This document shows positions 1-5,106 of a stretch of 5,106 nucleotides of DNA, in pieces. Made by a program: the position numbers and the translations under genes. The DNA is from Pseudomonadota bacterium (GTDB lineage: Bacteria > Pseudomonadota > Alphaproteobacteria > Sphingomonadales > Sphingomonadaceae). The notes below the pieces were generated by a model that saw only the letters and a program-made list of their open reading frames with translations, searched no databases and was not told where the DNA came from. Numbering within the stretch: position 1 is the first letter of the stretch; the number at the start of each line of letters is the position of its first letter. The DNA is taken from positions 1 through 5,106 of the forward strand of contig JAEVYW010000116.1 in assembly GCA_023392555.1 (NCBI GenBank), given 5' to 3'.

Positions 1-593
1 TCCGTGCCGAGCTTGAAGGCGGCTACAAGTGGGCCGAGTTCAAGCGGCTCGAGATCGACGACGGCGAGGGCGGCACCATCGACCTCGACGGTCACACCCG
101 CGCTTACTCGTTCATGGGCAACGCCATGGCCGATTTTGGCAACAATGAGAGCTTCAACTTCTATGTCGGCGCCGGCATCGGCATGGCCTACGTCCGCCAT
201 AAATTGGAGCCGGACGAAGACAGCGACTTCGACATCAAGGACAGCAACCTCGCCTGGCAGATCATTGCCGGCGTGCGCGCACCGGTGTTCCGTCACTTCG
301 ACGTCGGCGTGAAGTATCGCTACTTCAACGGCGGGCGAGTGAACGACAGCTTCGAAGGCGACAGCGTCCGCACCGGGCGCTGGAAATCGCACAGCCTGCT
401 GGCGAGCCTGATCTACAACTTCGCGGACGTGGCGCCGCCGCCTCCGCCGCCGGTCGTGGTCGCTCCGCCGCCTCCGCCTCCGCCGCCCGCGACGCAGACT
501 TGCCCGGACGGAACGGTGATCCTGGCGAGCGAGGTTTGCCCGGCTCCGCCGCCTCCGCCGCCCCCGCCGCCGCCCGCTCCCGAGCGCGGCTAA
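1..593 (+). CDS. Outer membrane beta-barrel protein with proline-rich C-terminal tail (5' partial)
   Basis: The frame is open from base 3 to the TAA at 591-593 and the true start lies left of the window, so 196 C-terminal residues are visible. About the first 140 show alternating polar and aromatic/hydrophobic stretches typical of outer membrane strands (ELEGGYKW, FNFYVGAGIGMAYV, FDVGVKYRYF) separated by acidic loops. The last strand ends in SLIYNF, like the terminal strand of an 8-stranded OmpA/opacity-type barrel. A tail of about 50 residues follows: two long proline runs around a short segment with two cysteines (TCPDGTVILASEVCP), ending in APERG. In many OmpA proteins such a linker leads to a peptidoglycan-binding domain; here the gene simply stops, and nothing resembling that domain lies downstream before the next gene. 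The methionine at 114 is internal, because the barrel reads through upstream of it. Likely location is the outer membrane; the role (structural, porin-like) is inference. Confidence 0.85.
   Translation, partial: RAELEGGYKWAEFKRLEIDDGEGGTIDLDGHTRAYSFMGNAMADFGNNESFNFYVGAGIGMAYVRHKLEPDEDSDFDIKDSNLAWQIIAGVRAPVFRHFDVGVKYRYFNGGRVNDSFEGDSVRTGRWKSHSLLASLIYNFADVAPPPPPPVVVAPPPPPPPPATQTCPDGTVILASEVCPAPPPPPPPPPPAPERG
433..580 (+). repeat. Low-complexity CCGCCT/CCGCCG tracts encoding polyproline
   Basis: Two C-rich tracts of tandem proline codons (about 433-490 and 545-580) flank a 50-base unique segment with two Cys codons. They use mixed CCG, CCT and CCC codons, built on the repeating unit CCGCCTCCG. 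Such tracts can expand or contract by slippage, so tail length may vary between strains. They lie in frame within the outer membrane protein gene. Confidence 0.8.
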
Positions 594-606
594 AGGGTCG
601 GCAAAT

Positions 607-651
607 GGTGTCTCGCGCCCGGTCCCAAGGCAGGATCGGGTGCGAGATGCC
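607..651 (+). terminator. Strong hairpin between convergent genes, likely transcription end of the OMP gene
   Basis: Bases 611-625 (TCTCGCGCCCGGTCC) pair with 633-647 (GGATCGGGTGCGAGA) across a 7-base loop. The stem extends outward to 607-651. In the + strand RNA all 19 positions pair if four G-U wobbles are allowed; in the minus strand RNA those four become A-C mismatches. The hairpin begins 13 bases after the OMP stop codon and ends three bases from the stop of the minus-strand gene. There is no T tract after it on the + strand, so it is not a textbook intrinsic terminator. It may instead be a 3'-end-protecting hairpin. Confidence 0.6.
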
Positions 652-653
652 GA

Positions 654-1151
654 TTATGCGGTGACCATTCCCAGCCGGTCCTTCGCTGCCGCGAACATGG
701 CCTTGTAGCGCGGCAGATCGCGAACCGGGTCGAGGTCGGGGTCGGCTTCCGAATGTCTCAGGATGGTCGGGCTCTGCACGCGCTCGAAGAAGAGCTTCAG
801 CACGTCCAGTGCTTCTTCCGGATTATTGAGCTCGACGGTCAGCGCGCAGCCGAGGTTGTAGAGAACCGACACATTGTCGGGGTCCAGCAGAAGGGCTCGG
901 TTCACATACTCCTTGGCCTTCTGCACATCGTCCAGAAGAACCAGCGCTGAAGCAGCGCTGGCGAGGGCGGCCGAATTCGCAGGGTCCTTGGCAAGCGCGG
1001 CTTCCGCCCGCTCCAACGACATCTTGGCCGCGCGCGCTCGGCCTCCCGTGTCCTTCAGCCCGTAATAGCAGCTCAGAAGCATTCCCGGGCTGTGGAAGTC
1101 GGTGGCCATGATCTGGGCCGCCTTTTCGAAGTAGCCGGCCGCCTCCTTCAT
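654..1151 (-). CDS. C-terminal TPR part of the TIR/TolB-like/TPR protein, separated by an in-frame TAG (probable pseudogene fragment)
   Basis: This 165-residue open stretch lies in the same frame as the gene before it, only two codons (GGC CGC) beyond that gene's TAG stop. Its first residues (MKEAAGYFEKAAQIM) form the second helix of a TPR whose first helix (SWEVNREAARLTFR) ends the upstream piece. Further TPR units follow at about residues 57-90 (ending ALLLDPD) and 91-126. The end, EADPDLDPVRDLPRYKAMF, matches the closing segment I recall for adenylate-cyclase-like TolB/TPR proteins, so the original C-terminus appears intact. AGGG lies four bases before the ATG at 1151, so re-initiation after the TAG is conceivable. 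As an independent protein it would be a lone TPR fragment starting mid-repeat. I consider it the lost C-terminus of one 582-codon gene spanning 654-2402. Confidence 0.7.
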   Translation of the reverse strand: MKEAAGYFEKAAQIMATDFHSPGMLLSCYYGLKDTGGRARAAKMSLERAEAALAKDPANSAALASAASALVLLDDVQKAKEYVNRALLLDPDNVSVLYNLGCALTVELNNPEEALDVLKLFFERVQSPTILRHSEADPDLDPVRDLPRYKAMFAAAKDRLGMVTA

Positions 1152-1157
1152 GCGGCC

Positions 1158-1160
1158 CTA
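1158..1160 (-). other. In-frame amber codon interrupting the TIR/TolB-like/TPR gene
   Basis: On the minus strand the reading is CGT TAG GGC CGC ATG AAG (R stop G R M K), with no frame change across the stop. Family sequences as I remember them have FRQGR here, so the simplest ancestral codon is CAG (Gln), a single C-to-T change (G-to-A at + strand base 1160). Both flanks keep intact TPR character and no other stop interrupts the frame from 2402 to 654. Possible explanations are a recent nonsense mutation, a sequencing error, or readthrough. Confidence 0.8.
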
Positions 1161-2402
1161 ACGGAACGTCAGCCGGGCCGCCTCGCGGTTAACCTCCCAG
1201 GAGTCCGGATCGAGAGCGAGTGCCTTGTCGACCTCCTGATTGGCCTCGTCGACCTTGCCTTCCTGTTCGAGGTAGCGGGCCTTCACGCAGCGGGCTTCGG
1301 GAAGGTCGGGATTAAGCGCCAGCGCCCGTTCGGCCGCCGGAAGCGGGTTGTCGTCGAGGCCGTGCCAGAAGCGAAGCTCGGCCTGAGCAAGGGCCATCAA
1401 AGCCCAGGCCTGCGCATATTCGGGATCAAGTGCAGTCGCCTGGCGGCAGAGGCGGACGATCGTTTGCTCCTTGCTGATCTCCCCGTAGGTGCCGCTGATC
1501 CAGTATTGCCGGGCCTTGAGGTAGATATTGTAGGCGTCGACACTCGCGGTGCCGCGGTTCTCGAGCGCCTTCTTTTCTGCGGGGAGCAGTTTCACCCGAA
1601 GCGCCGCGACGATCGCCTTCGAGATCTCGTCCTGGATGGCGAAGATGTCGTTGAGCTCGCGGTCGTAGCGTTCGGCCCAGAGATGGCCGCCGGTCTTGGC
1701 GTCGATCAGCTGCGCGGTGATACGCACCCGGCTTCCGGCCTTGCGCACGCTGCCTTCGAGGACGTGGGTGACATCCAGCGCTGCCGCGACGTCCTTCACG
1801 TCCATCACCTGATTCTTGAAGGTGAAGGCGGTGTTGCGGGCGATCACGAACAAGGCCGAGACCTTCGACAAATCGGTGATGATGTCCTCGGTGATTCCGT
1901 CGCTGAAATATTCCTGCTCCGGATCGCCGCTCATATTGTTGAACGGCAGCACGCAGATGGAGTGCTTTGGCTGCGCTTCGGCGGCGGGCCTCGGGCTGGA
2001 CGCCGGCGCCTCGTCAGATCCGCAAGTGCGGGCGATGGCGCGGAGCAGCTCGGGCATTTCTGCGGGCGCGCTTCCGTTCCAGTCCGCAAGCGAGATCGCC
2101 TGGTACTGGCGAAAGCCCAGTGGCGGGCGCGACGAATCGAGGACCACGGGAACCAGCCGGCCGGAGTCGCGGCCTTCGGCGGCTTCGTCCTGCACCCAGG
2201 CGGAATCGAGGGACGATTTCGACCAAAGGACGACAACCGCTTCCGCCTCCTGAAGCGCTTTGTCGATCTCCGTCGCGAAGCGCGATCCGCCGTGAAGCTC
2301 GCGGTCCCACCACACATCATGTCCGGAGTCGCCAAGCAGTCCGGCAAGCTGCCGGGCCCTGTCGACGTCAGTGCGCGCGTAGCTCAGAAAAAGCCGGGCC
2401 AT
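1158..2402 (-). CDS. TIR domain / TolB-like / TPR protein, N-terminal part (truncated by TAG)
   Basis: The product is 414 residues in three parts. Residues 1-110 are a TIR domain of the bacterial TIR_2 type: FLSYARTD at 5-12, GHDVWWDREL at 27-36, VVVLWSKSS at 56-64, and SAWVQDE at 67-73, where E73 lines up with the catalytic glutamate of NAD-cleaving TIR domains such as SARM1. After a linker rich in Ala, Pro and Ser (about 126-146), residues 148-275 form the TolB-like module seen in adenylate-cyclase-like proteins (VLPFNNMSGDPEQEYFSDGI, then VTHVLEGSVRKAGSRVRITA). TPR repeats occupy about 287-414 (NPDLPEARCVKARY, DPDSWEVNREAAR) and are cut by the TAG. No transmembrane segment or cyclase catalytic domain is seen. 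The ATG at 2402 has a good ribosome binding site. TIR domains of this kind act in signalling or NAD depletion in bacterial defence; for this protein that is inference. The lipid kinase gene lies 75 bases upstream on the same strand. Confidence 0.85.
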   Translation of the reverse strand: MARLFLSYARTDVDRARQLAGLLGDSGHDVWWDRELHGGSRFATEIDKALQEAEAVVVLWSKSSLDSAWVQDEAAEGRDSGRLVPVVLDSSRPPLGFRQYQAISLADWNGSAPAEMPELLRAIARTCGSDEAPASSPRPAAEAQPKHSICVLPFNNMSGDPEQEYFSDGITEDIITDLSKVSALFVIARNTAFTFKNQVMDVKDVAAALDVTHVLEGSVRKAGSRVRITAQLIDAKTGGHLWAERYDRELNDIFAIQDEISKAIVAALRVKLLPAEKKALENRGTASVDAYNIYLKARQYWISGTYGEISKEQTIVRLCRQATALDPEYAQAWALMALAQAELRFWHGLDDNPLPAAERALALNPDLPEARCVKARYLEQEGKVDEANQEVDKALALDPDSWEVNREAARLTFR

Positions 2403-2405
2403 TGA

Positions 2406-2412
2406 CCCTCCC
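2406..2412 (-). promoter_or_regulatory. Ribosome binding site of the TIR-protein gene
   Basis: The minus strand reads GGGAGGGTCAATG, so a purine-rich GGAGG sits four bases before the ATG at 2402. This supports that start, which also places the first TIR strand (RLFLSYAR) right at the N-terminus. Confidence 0.65.
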
Positions 2413-2477
2413 GCGTTGCGGCGCGGACATTGCTTCTAACCGCCTCTGGGCGCAAGCGATTCCGCTCTTGGAAGCCC

Positions 2478-3374
2478 TTAGGGCGCGATGACGGTCAGGG
2501 CCTTTTTCCGGATGCGGTAGGTCAAAGGCGGCTTGAGCTCGACCGCTTCGCCGTCCAGCGACAGCGAAAGCGTATAGCGGCGGCTGTCCACCTTGAGCTG
2601 CTCGAGCGGCGGAAGATGGACGAGGTCGTCCGAACGCGCCCGGCCGACAAGCGCGCGCATCGCAGCCCGAACGAAGCCGAGCCGTGACTTGCTGCGCATG
2701 ACCATCACGCTCAGCTTGCCATCCTGCAGGGTCTCGCGCCGGCCGGGTGCGGGAAGTGCGACCTGGTAGTCGTTGTTTCCGACGAACAGCAAAGGCGTGT
2801 CGAGCTGCGCCTTTTGGCCTTCGACCGTTAGGGTCAGCCGCTGGTGATTGAAGCGGGCGAGGGTCCGGGCCGATGCGACGATCATCGCCAGGCGCTTGCT
2901 CCGCCCGAGACGCTTCTGCTGCGTTTCCCGGTCGATGACCATCAGCGGGTAAAGGCCGATCGCGCTATTGTTGATGAAGGTGCGGCCGTTGACCTCGGCA
3001 AGGTCCACCTGCTGGCGCCGGCCCGCAGCGATGATGCGGGCCGCCTCGGCAAGATCGAACGGGATTCCGAGGTCGCGCGCGAAGTGATTGAGCGTCCCCA
3101 TCGGGAGAATGCCAAGCGCCGTGTCGGTTCCCGCCAGCACCCCGGCCGCGGCGCTGATCGAACCGTCGCCGCCTCCGACTACGATCAGCTTCGCACCTTC
3201 GGCGACGGCTTGCTCGACCTTCTCCGCGATCCCGCCGCCGGCGAGCAATTCGACCTGCGGCGAGATGCCTGTTCCTTCAAACGCGGCGACGATGCTTTCG
3301 CGCTCGTCGCCGGCGCGCGGACCGACGCCGCTCGTTCGATTGATGCAGATGAGGACTTCGCGCGATTGAGCCAT
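2478..3374 (-). CDS. Diacylglycerol kinase family lipid kinase (YegS/LCB5-like)
   Basis: The 298-residue length is normal for single-domain bacterial DAGK-family proteins, which phosphorylate a lipid hydroxyl with ATP at the inner face of the membrane; the exact lipid cannot be read from the sequence. The catalytic domain is residues 1-150: a first strand and loop (VLICINRTSGVG, 7-18), the glycine-rich nucleotide loop VVGGGDGS (65-72), and the family signature LPMGTLNHFARDLGIP (90-105), followed by VDLAEVNGRTFINNSAIGLYP (123-143, motif core FINNSAIG). The C-terminal beta-rich half carries FVGNNDYQ, LQDGKLSVMVM and LSLDGEAVEL, all typical. The usual GGGDGT has Ser for Thr, a mild change. The ATG at 3374 lacks a clear ribosome binding site but lies four codons before the first strand. 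The gene sits 58 bases after the DUF3617 lipoprotein gene and 75 before the TIR gene. No signal peptide or membrane segment is visible. Confidence 0.9.
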   Translation of the reverse strand: MAQSREVLICINRTSGVGPRAGDERESIVAAFEGTGISPQVELLAGGGIAEKVEQAVAEGAKLIVVGGGDGSISAAAGVLAGTDTALGILPMGTLNHFARDLGIPFDLAEAARIIAAGRRQQVDLAEVNGRTFINNSAIGLYPLMVIDRETQQKRLGRSKRLAMIVASARTLARFNHQRLTLTVEGQKAQLDTPLLFVGNNDYQVALPAPGRRETLQDGKLSVMVMRSKSRLGFVRAAMRALVGRARSDDLVHLPPLEQLKVDSRRYTLSLSLDGEAVELKPPLTYRIRKKALTVIAP

Positions 3375-3432
3375 TTGCGCCCAACGCTCAGCGGGACGCT
3401 CGGGTCAAAACGCGTGTGCAGTCGCGCCGAAT

Positions 3433-3975
3433 TTAACCCGCATTGCCCTCCGGCGTCGGCGCGGCGGCATTGCCGTCGTCCGCGGGGACGGGGGCGCATT
3501 CGCCGGTGCGCTTGGCGGTGAAGGTTCGCGTCAGCGCATAGTCGCCCGTGCCCGCCAGATAGGTCGAGGTGCTTACTTCGGCTTCCATCCCGTCGGCGGT
3601 GTAGGTGCCGGAGACCGACTGCCGGATCTCGCCCGACGTGCCCTTGCGTGTGCACTTCACGTCCATGCTGAGGCGGCCGCCGCGGATGTACTTGCTTTCG
3701 ACGGTGCACTGATCGCCGTCTTCCGCGAACAACGCAGGATCGATCTCGCCCGACGCATTGACGCAGCCGGTGCTGGTGCCGGTCGCCTTCTCCTTGAGAT
3801 TGGTCGCCGGCGTCGTCTTGTCGACCGAGCGCAGGGACGTGACGGTCCAGTTGGCCTGGTACTGGCCAGCGACGGCCTTGTCCGGCGCCTCGGTCGAAGC
3901 ATTCTCCTGCGGAGCCTCACCGCCGCACGCCGGAACGAACAAAGCTGCGCCCGCAGCAATTACCAGATTACGCAT
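3433..3975 (-). CDS. DUF3617 domain lipoprotein
   Basis: From the ATG at 3975 the product is 180 residues. It begins with a short lipoprotein signal (MRNLVIAAGAALFVPAC), with the lipobox VPAC placing the acylated cysteine at residue 17, so it should be membrane-anchored in the periplasm. The body is a four-cysteine DUF3617 domain: C71, C90, C108 and C160, with the recurring pattern of a Cys-containing strand, a GGRLSMDVKC hairpin, and GTY/ADGMEAEVSTSTYL strands. The tail (AAPTPEGNAG) is low complexity. The frame is open upstream to 4056, but that extension would put 27 charged residues ahead of the signal peptide, and a strong ribosome binding site sits just before 3975. The function of this family is unknown. 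The partial gene at the right edge is a relative with the same cysteine layout. Confidence 0.82.
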   Translation of the reverse strand: MRNLVIAAGAALFVPACGGEAPQENASTEAPDKAVAGQYQANWTVTSLRSVDKTTPATNLKEKATGTSTGCVNASGEIDPALFAEDGDQCTVESKYIRGGRLSMDVKCTRKGTSGEIRQSVSGTYTADGMEAEVSTSTYLAGTGDYALTRTFTAKRTGECAPVPADDGNAAAPTPEGNAG

Positions 3976-3981
3976 GTCTCT

Positions 3982-3990
3982 CTCCCCCTT
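3982..3990 (-). promoter_or_regulatory. Ribosome binding site fixing the DUF3617 lipoprotein start
   Basis: The minus strand reads AAGGGGGAGAGAGACATG, with GGAG six bases before the ATG at 3975. It decides for this start over the longer open frame reaching 4056, in agreement with the lipoprotein signal that follows. Confidence 0.75.
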
Positions 3991-4056
3991 GGCCCGGCGC
4001 GGCAACGCAGCGCGCGGATCGCGACGTGACATTATGCGGTTGTTGGCCGGATGCAA

Positions 4057-4824
4057 TCAGCCGTGAACTGGGCCGCCGCGCCATGCGGGAAACGCGCGCT
4101 TGCCGGTGCACACTTCGTAAGCTGCCCGAGCAAGCAGCCGCGTGGAATCGAGGATCGGCAAGGGCGACACGTCGGGCGTCACGAGCAGCGGAATTTCGGT
4201 GCAGACCAAAGCGACGCCGTCGCAGCCTTCGTCGCGTTTCAGGCGGTCGATGATCTCCACATAGCGGTCGCGCGACGATGCGGTGAAGCGGCCCTCGACC
4301 AGCTCGTCGAAGATGATGCGGTCGATGTCGGCGCGCTCGCCTTCATTCGGGAAAACCGGTTCGATCCCGACGGCGGGAAAGGCGCGGCGATAGACCGGCC
4401 CGCCCATGGTGAAACGCGTTCCCAGAACGGCGACGCGGGTCATGCCAAGGCCGGCCGCATGCTCGGCAACGACATCACCGATGTTGAGGCCCGGCAAAGG
4501 CAGATCCGGCCCATCGCTTTCGAGTGCGATGTGCGCCGTATTGTCGGGGCAGGCGAAAAAGTCGCAGCCGCCGTCGGCAAGCCGCTGCACTCCACGCACG
4601 AAGAAAGCGCGAACTGCAGCGTAATCGCCTGCGTCCCACGCGGGCATGACGTGCCCCATCGCCTCGCAATCGAGCATGACGTCGGGGTGCATATGCTGCG
4701 CTTCGCGGAACCCGTTGCGGCAGAATTCGAGGAAGCAGAGCGCTGCCCCTTCCGAACTGTGCGCGAGGATTCCGAAGCGCGTCACTCGATCATCGTCTTT
4801 CGCTACCGTCGCATGCGCCGACAT
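4057..4824 (-). CDS. Aspartate/glutamate racemase family protein
   Basis: The 255-residue product matches the two-domain cofactor-independent Asp/Glu racemase fold in length. Visible landmarks are the first strand FGILAHSSEGA (17-27), the first catalytic segment FFACPDNTAHIA (89-100) with C92, the second-domain start RVAVLGTRFTMGG (130-142), and the second catalytic segment GVALVCTEIPLL (203-214) with C208, then PILDST (223-228). The paired cysteines are the expected proton-transfer residues. In C92-PDNTAH two residues separate the cysteine from Asn, where the classical motif has none or one, so the substrate may not be aspartate or glutamate. It is probably cytoplasmic. The ATG at 4824 has GAGGG upstream but lies inside the previous gene; a GTG at 4785, just past that gene's stop, is an alternative start that would remove 13 residues ahead of the first strand. 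Overlap with the upstream gene suggests translational coupling. Confidence 0.85.
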   Translation of the reverse strand: MSAHATVAKDDDRVTRFGILAHSSEGAALCFLEFCRNGFREAQHMHPDVMLDCEAMGHVMPAWDAGDYAAVRAFFVRGVQRLADGGCDFFACPDNTAHIALESDGPDLPLPGLNIGDVVAEHAAGLGMTRVAVLGTRFTMGGPVYRRAFPAVGIEPVFPNEGERADIDRIIFDELVEGRFTASSRDRYVEIIDRLKRDEGCDGVALVCTEIPLLVTPDVSPLPILDSTRLLARAAYEVCTGKRAFPAWRGGPVHG

Positions 4825-5106
4825 GCCGGCCCTCGACCGTCATGGTCATGGCGACCGGGCGTTCTTTCAGCTTGCCCGTCATCTTCACGTTCACGTGATA
4901 CGTCGACAGATCGTAGCTTCCCTCACCCGTGATGAACATGTCGGCGAGTTTGTCGTCGCTGCACTTGCCGATCAGGTGGATCTGGCCAGCCGTAATCATC
5001 CCGTTGGGCGTGCACTTGTCGTTCTGACCGACGCTCAGAAAGTGCTTTGCCGGATCCTTCGACTCTGCGGGGCTGATACAAACGAGCTTGGACTTGGGGT
5101 CATCCG
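4790..5106 (-). CDS. DUF3617 domain protein, C-terminal part (5' end beyond the window)
   Basis: The frame is open from the right edge (first whole codon at 5104) to the TGA at 4792-4790, giving 104 residues. Four cysteines (residues 9, 31, 48 and 98 of the visible part; contexts LVCISP, DKCTPN, LIGKCSDD, VGACDG) have spacings of 22, 17 and 50. The complete DUF3617 protein in this window has 19, 18 and 52. Shared features are an acidic residue, Lys/Gln and Cys-Thr at the second cysteine, AGQIHLIGKC against GGRLSMDVKC at the third, and G-x-Y followed by beta strands rich in Met and Thr. The methionine at 4999 is internal, since the conserved first two cysteines lie upstream of it. The N-terminus, and with it any signal peptide, is not in view. 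Its last 35 bases overlap the racemase gene start. Confidence 0.78.
   Translation of the reverse strand, partial: DDPKSKLVCISPAESKDPAKHFLSVGQNDKCTPNGMITAGQIHLIGKCSDDKLADMFITGEGSYDLSTYHVNVKMTGKLKERPVAMTMTVEGRHVGACDGSERR
4830..4834 (-). promoter_or_regulatory. Ribosome binding site of the racemase-family gene, inside the preceding gene
   Basis: GAGGG on the minus strand lies five bases before the ATG at 4824, supporting that start over the GTG at 4785, which has only a weak purine stretch upstream. The site lies within the coding sequence of the upstream DUF3617 gene. Confidence 0.5.

Noticed and set aside
1092..2405. Long open frame on the + strand opposite the TIR gene (437 codons)
   Set aside because: It is a codon-bias shadow of the minus-strand gene: the translation has no recognisable domain, while the minus strand encodes clear TIR, TolB-like and TPR motifs.
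2413..2477. Possible extracytoplasmic-sigma promoter (GGAAT, 16 bases, CGGTT on the minus strand) before the TIR gene
   Set aside because: Both boxes deviate from the GGAAC / CGTT pattern of the alphaproteobacterial general stress sigma factor, so the match is too weak to call in GC-rich DNA.
2474..2484. Short palindrome GCCCTTAGGGC at the end of the lipid kinase gene
   Set aside because: A 4-bp stem that includes the stop codon, with no T tract, is too small to be a terminator.
3976..4056. N-terminal extension of the DUF3617 lipoprotein to the ATG at 4056, and a CATAAT -10-like box at 4036-4031
   Set aside because: The extension would bury the signal peptide behind charged residues, and the start at 3975 has a strong ribosome binding site. 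The -10-like box lacks a -35 at proper spacing (TTGCAT is only 14 bases away).
4051..4932. Long open frame on the + strand opposite the racemase gene (293 codons)
   Set aside because: The opposite strand carries both catalytic cysteine motifs of the racemase family. The + strand translation shows no family features.

Overview
The window is GC-rich bacterial DNA with tightly packed genes. It suggests an alphaproteobacterium of the Sphingomonadales (Sphingomonas-like). The reasons are a beta-barrel outer membrane protein with a long proline-rich tail, two DUF3617 proteins, and a TIR / TolB-like / TPR protein of a kind I associate with that order. This placement rests on protein character from memory, not on a search. 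No tRNA, rRNA, CRISPR array, insertion sequence or phage gene is visible, and no stretch over 300 bases lacks a gene.

Layout: the left end (1-593, + strand) is the C-terminal part of an outer membrane beta-barrel protein. It ends in a proline tail and is followed by a strong hairpin at 607-651. Everything to the right is on the minus strand and converges on that hairpin. In transcription order (right to left) it reads: the tail of a four-cysteine DUF3617 protein (5106-4790), an Asp/Glu racemase-family protein whose start overlaps that tail (4824-4057), a second DUF3617 protein that is a lipoprotein (3975-3433), a diacylglycerol-kinase-family lipid kinase (3374-2478), and a TIR / TolB-like / TPR protein (2402-654). 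Gaps between the minus-strand genes are short (81, 58 and 75 bases), so they may share a transcript. I see no convincing promoter between them.

The most notable observation is that the TIR / TolB-like / TPR gene is cut by one in-frame amber codon (TAG at 1160-1158). The two halves are in the same frame, and the stop falls between the two helices of one TPR repeat. It therefore looks like one gene of about 582 codons broken by a point mutation or a sequence error, not two genes. The rest of the window (envelope proteins, a lipid kinase, a racemase-family enzyme) reads as housekeeping or envelope-related. I see no sign of an undescribed multi-gene system beyond the TIR-containing gene.
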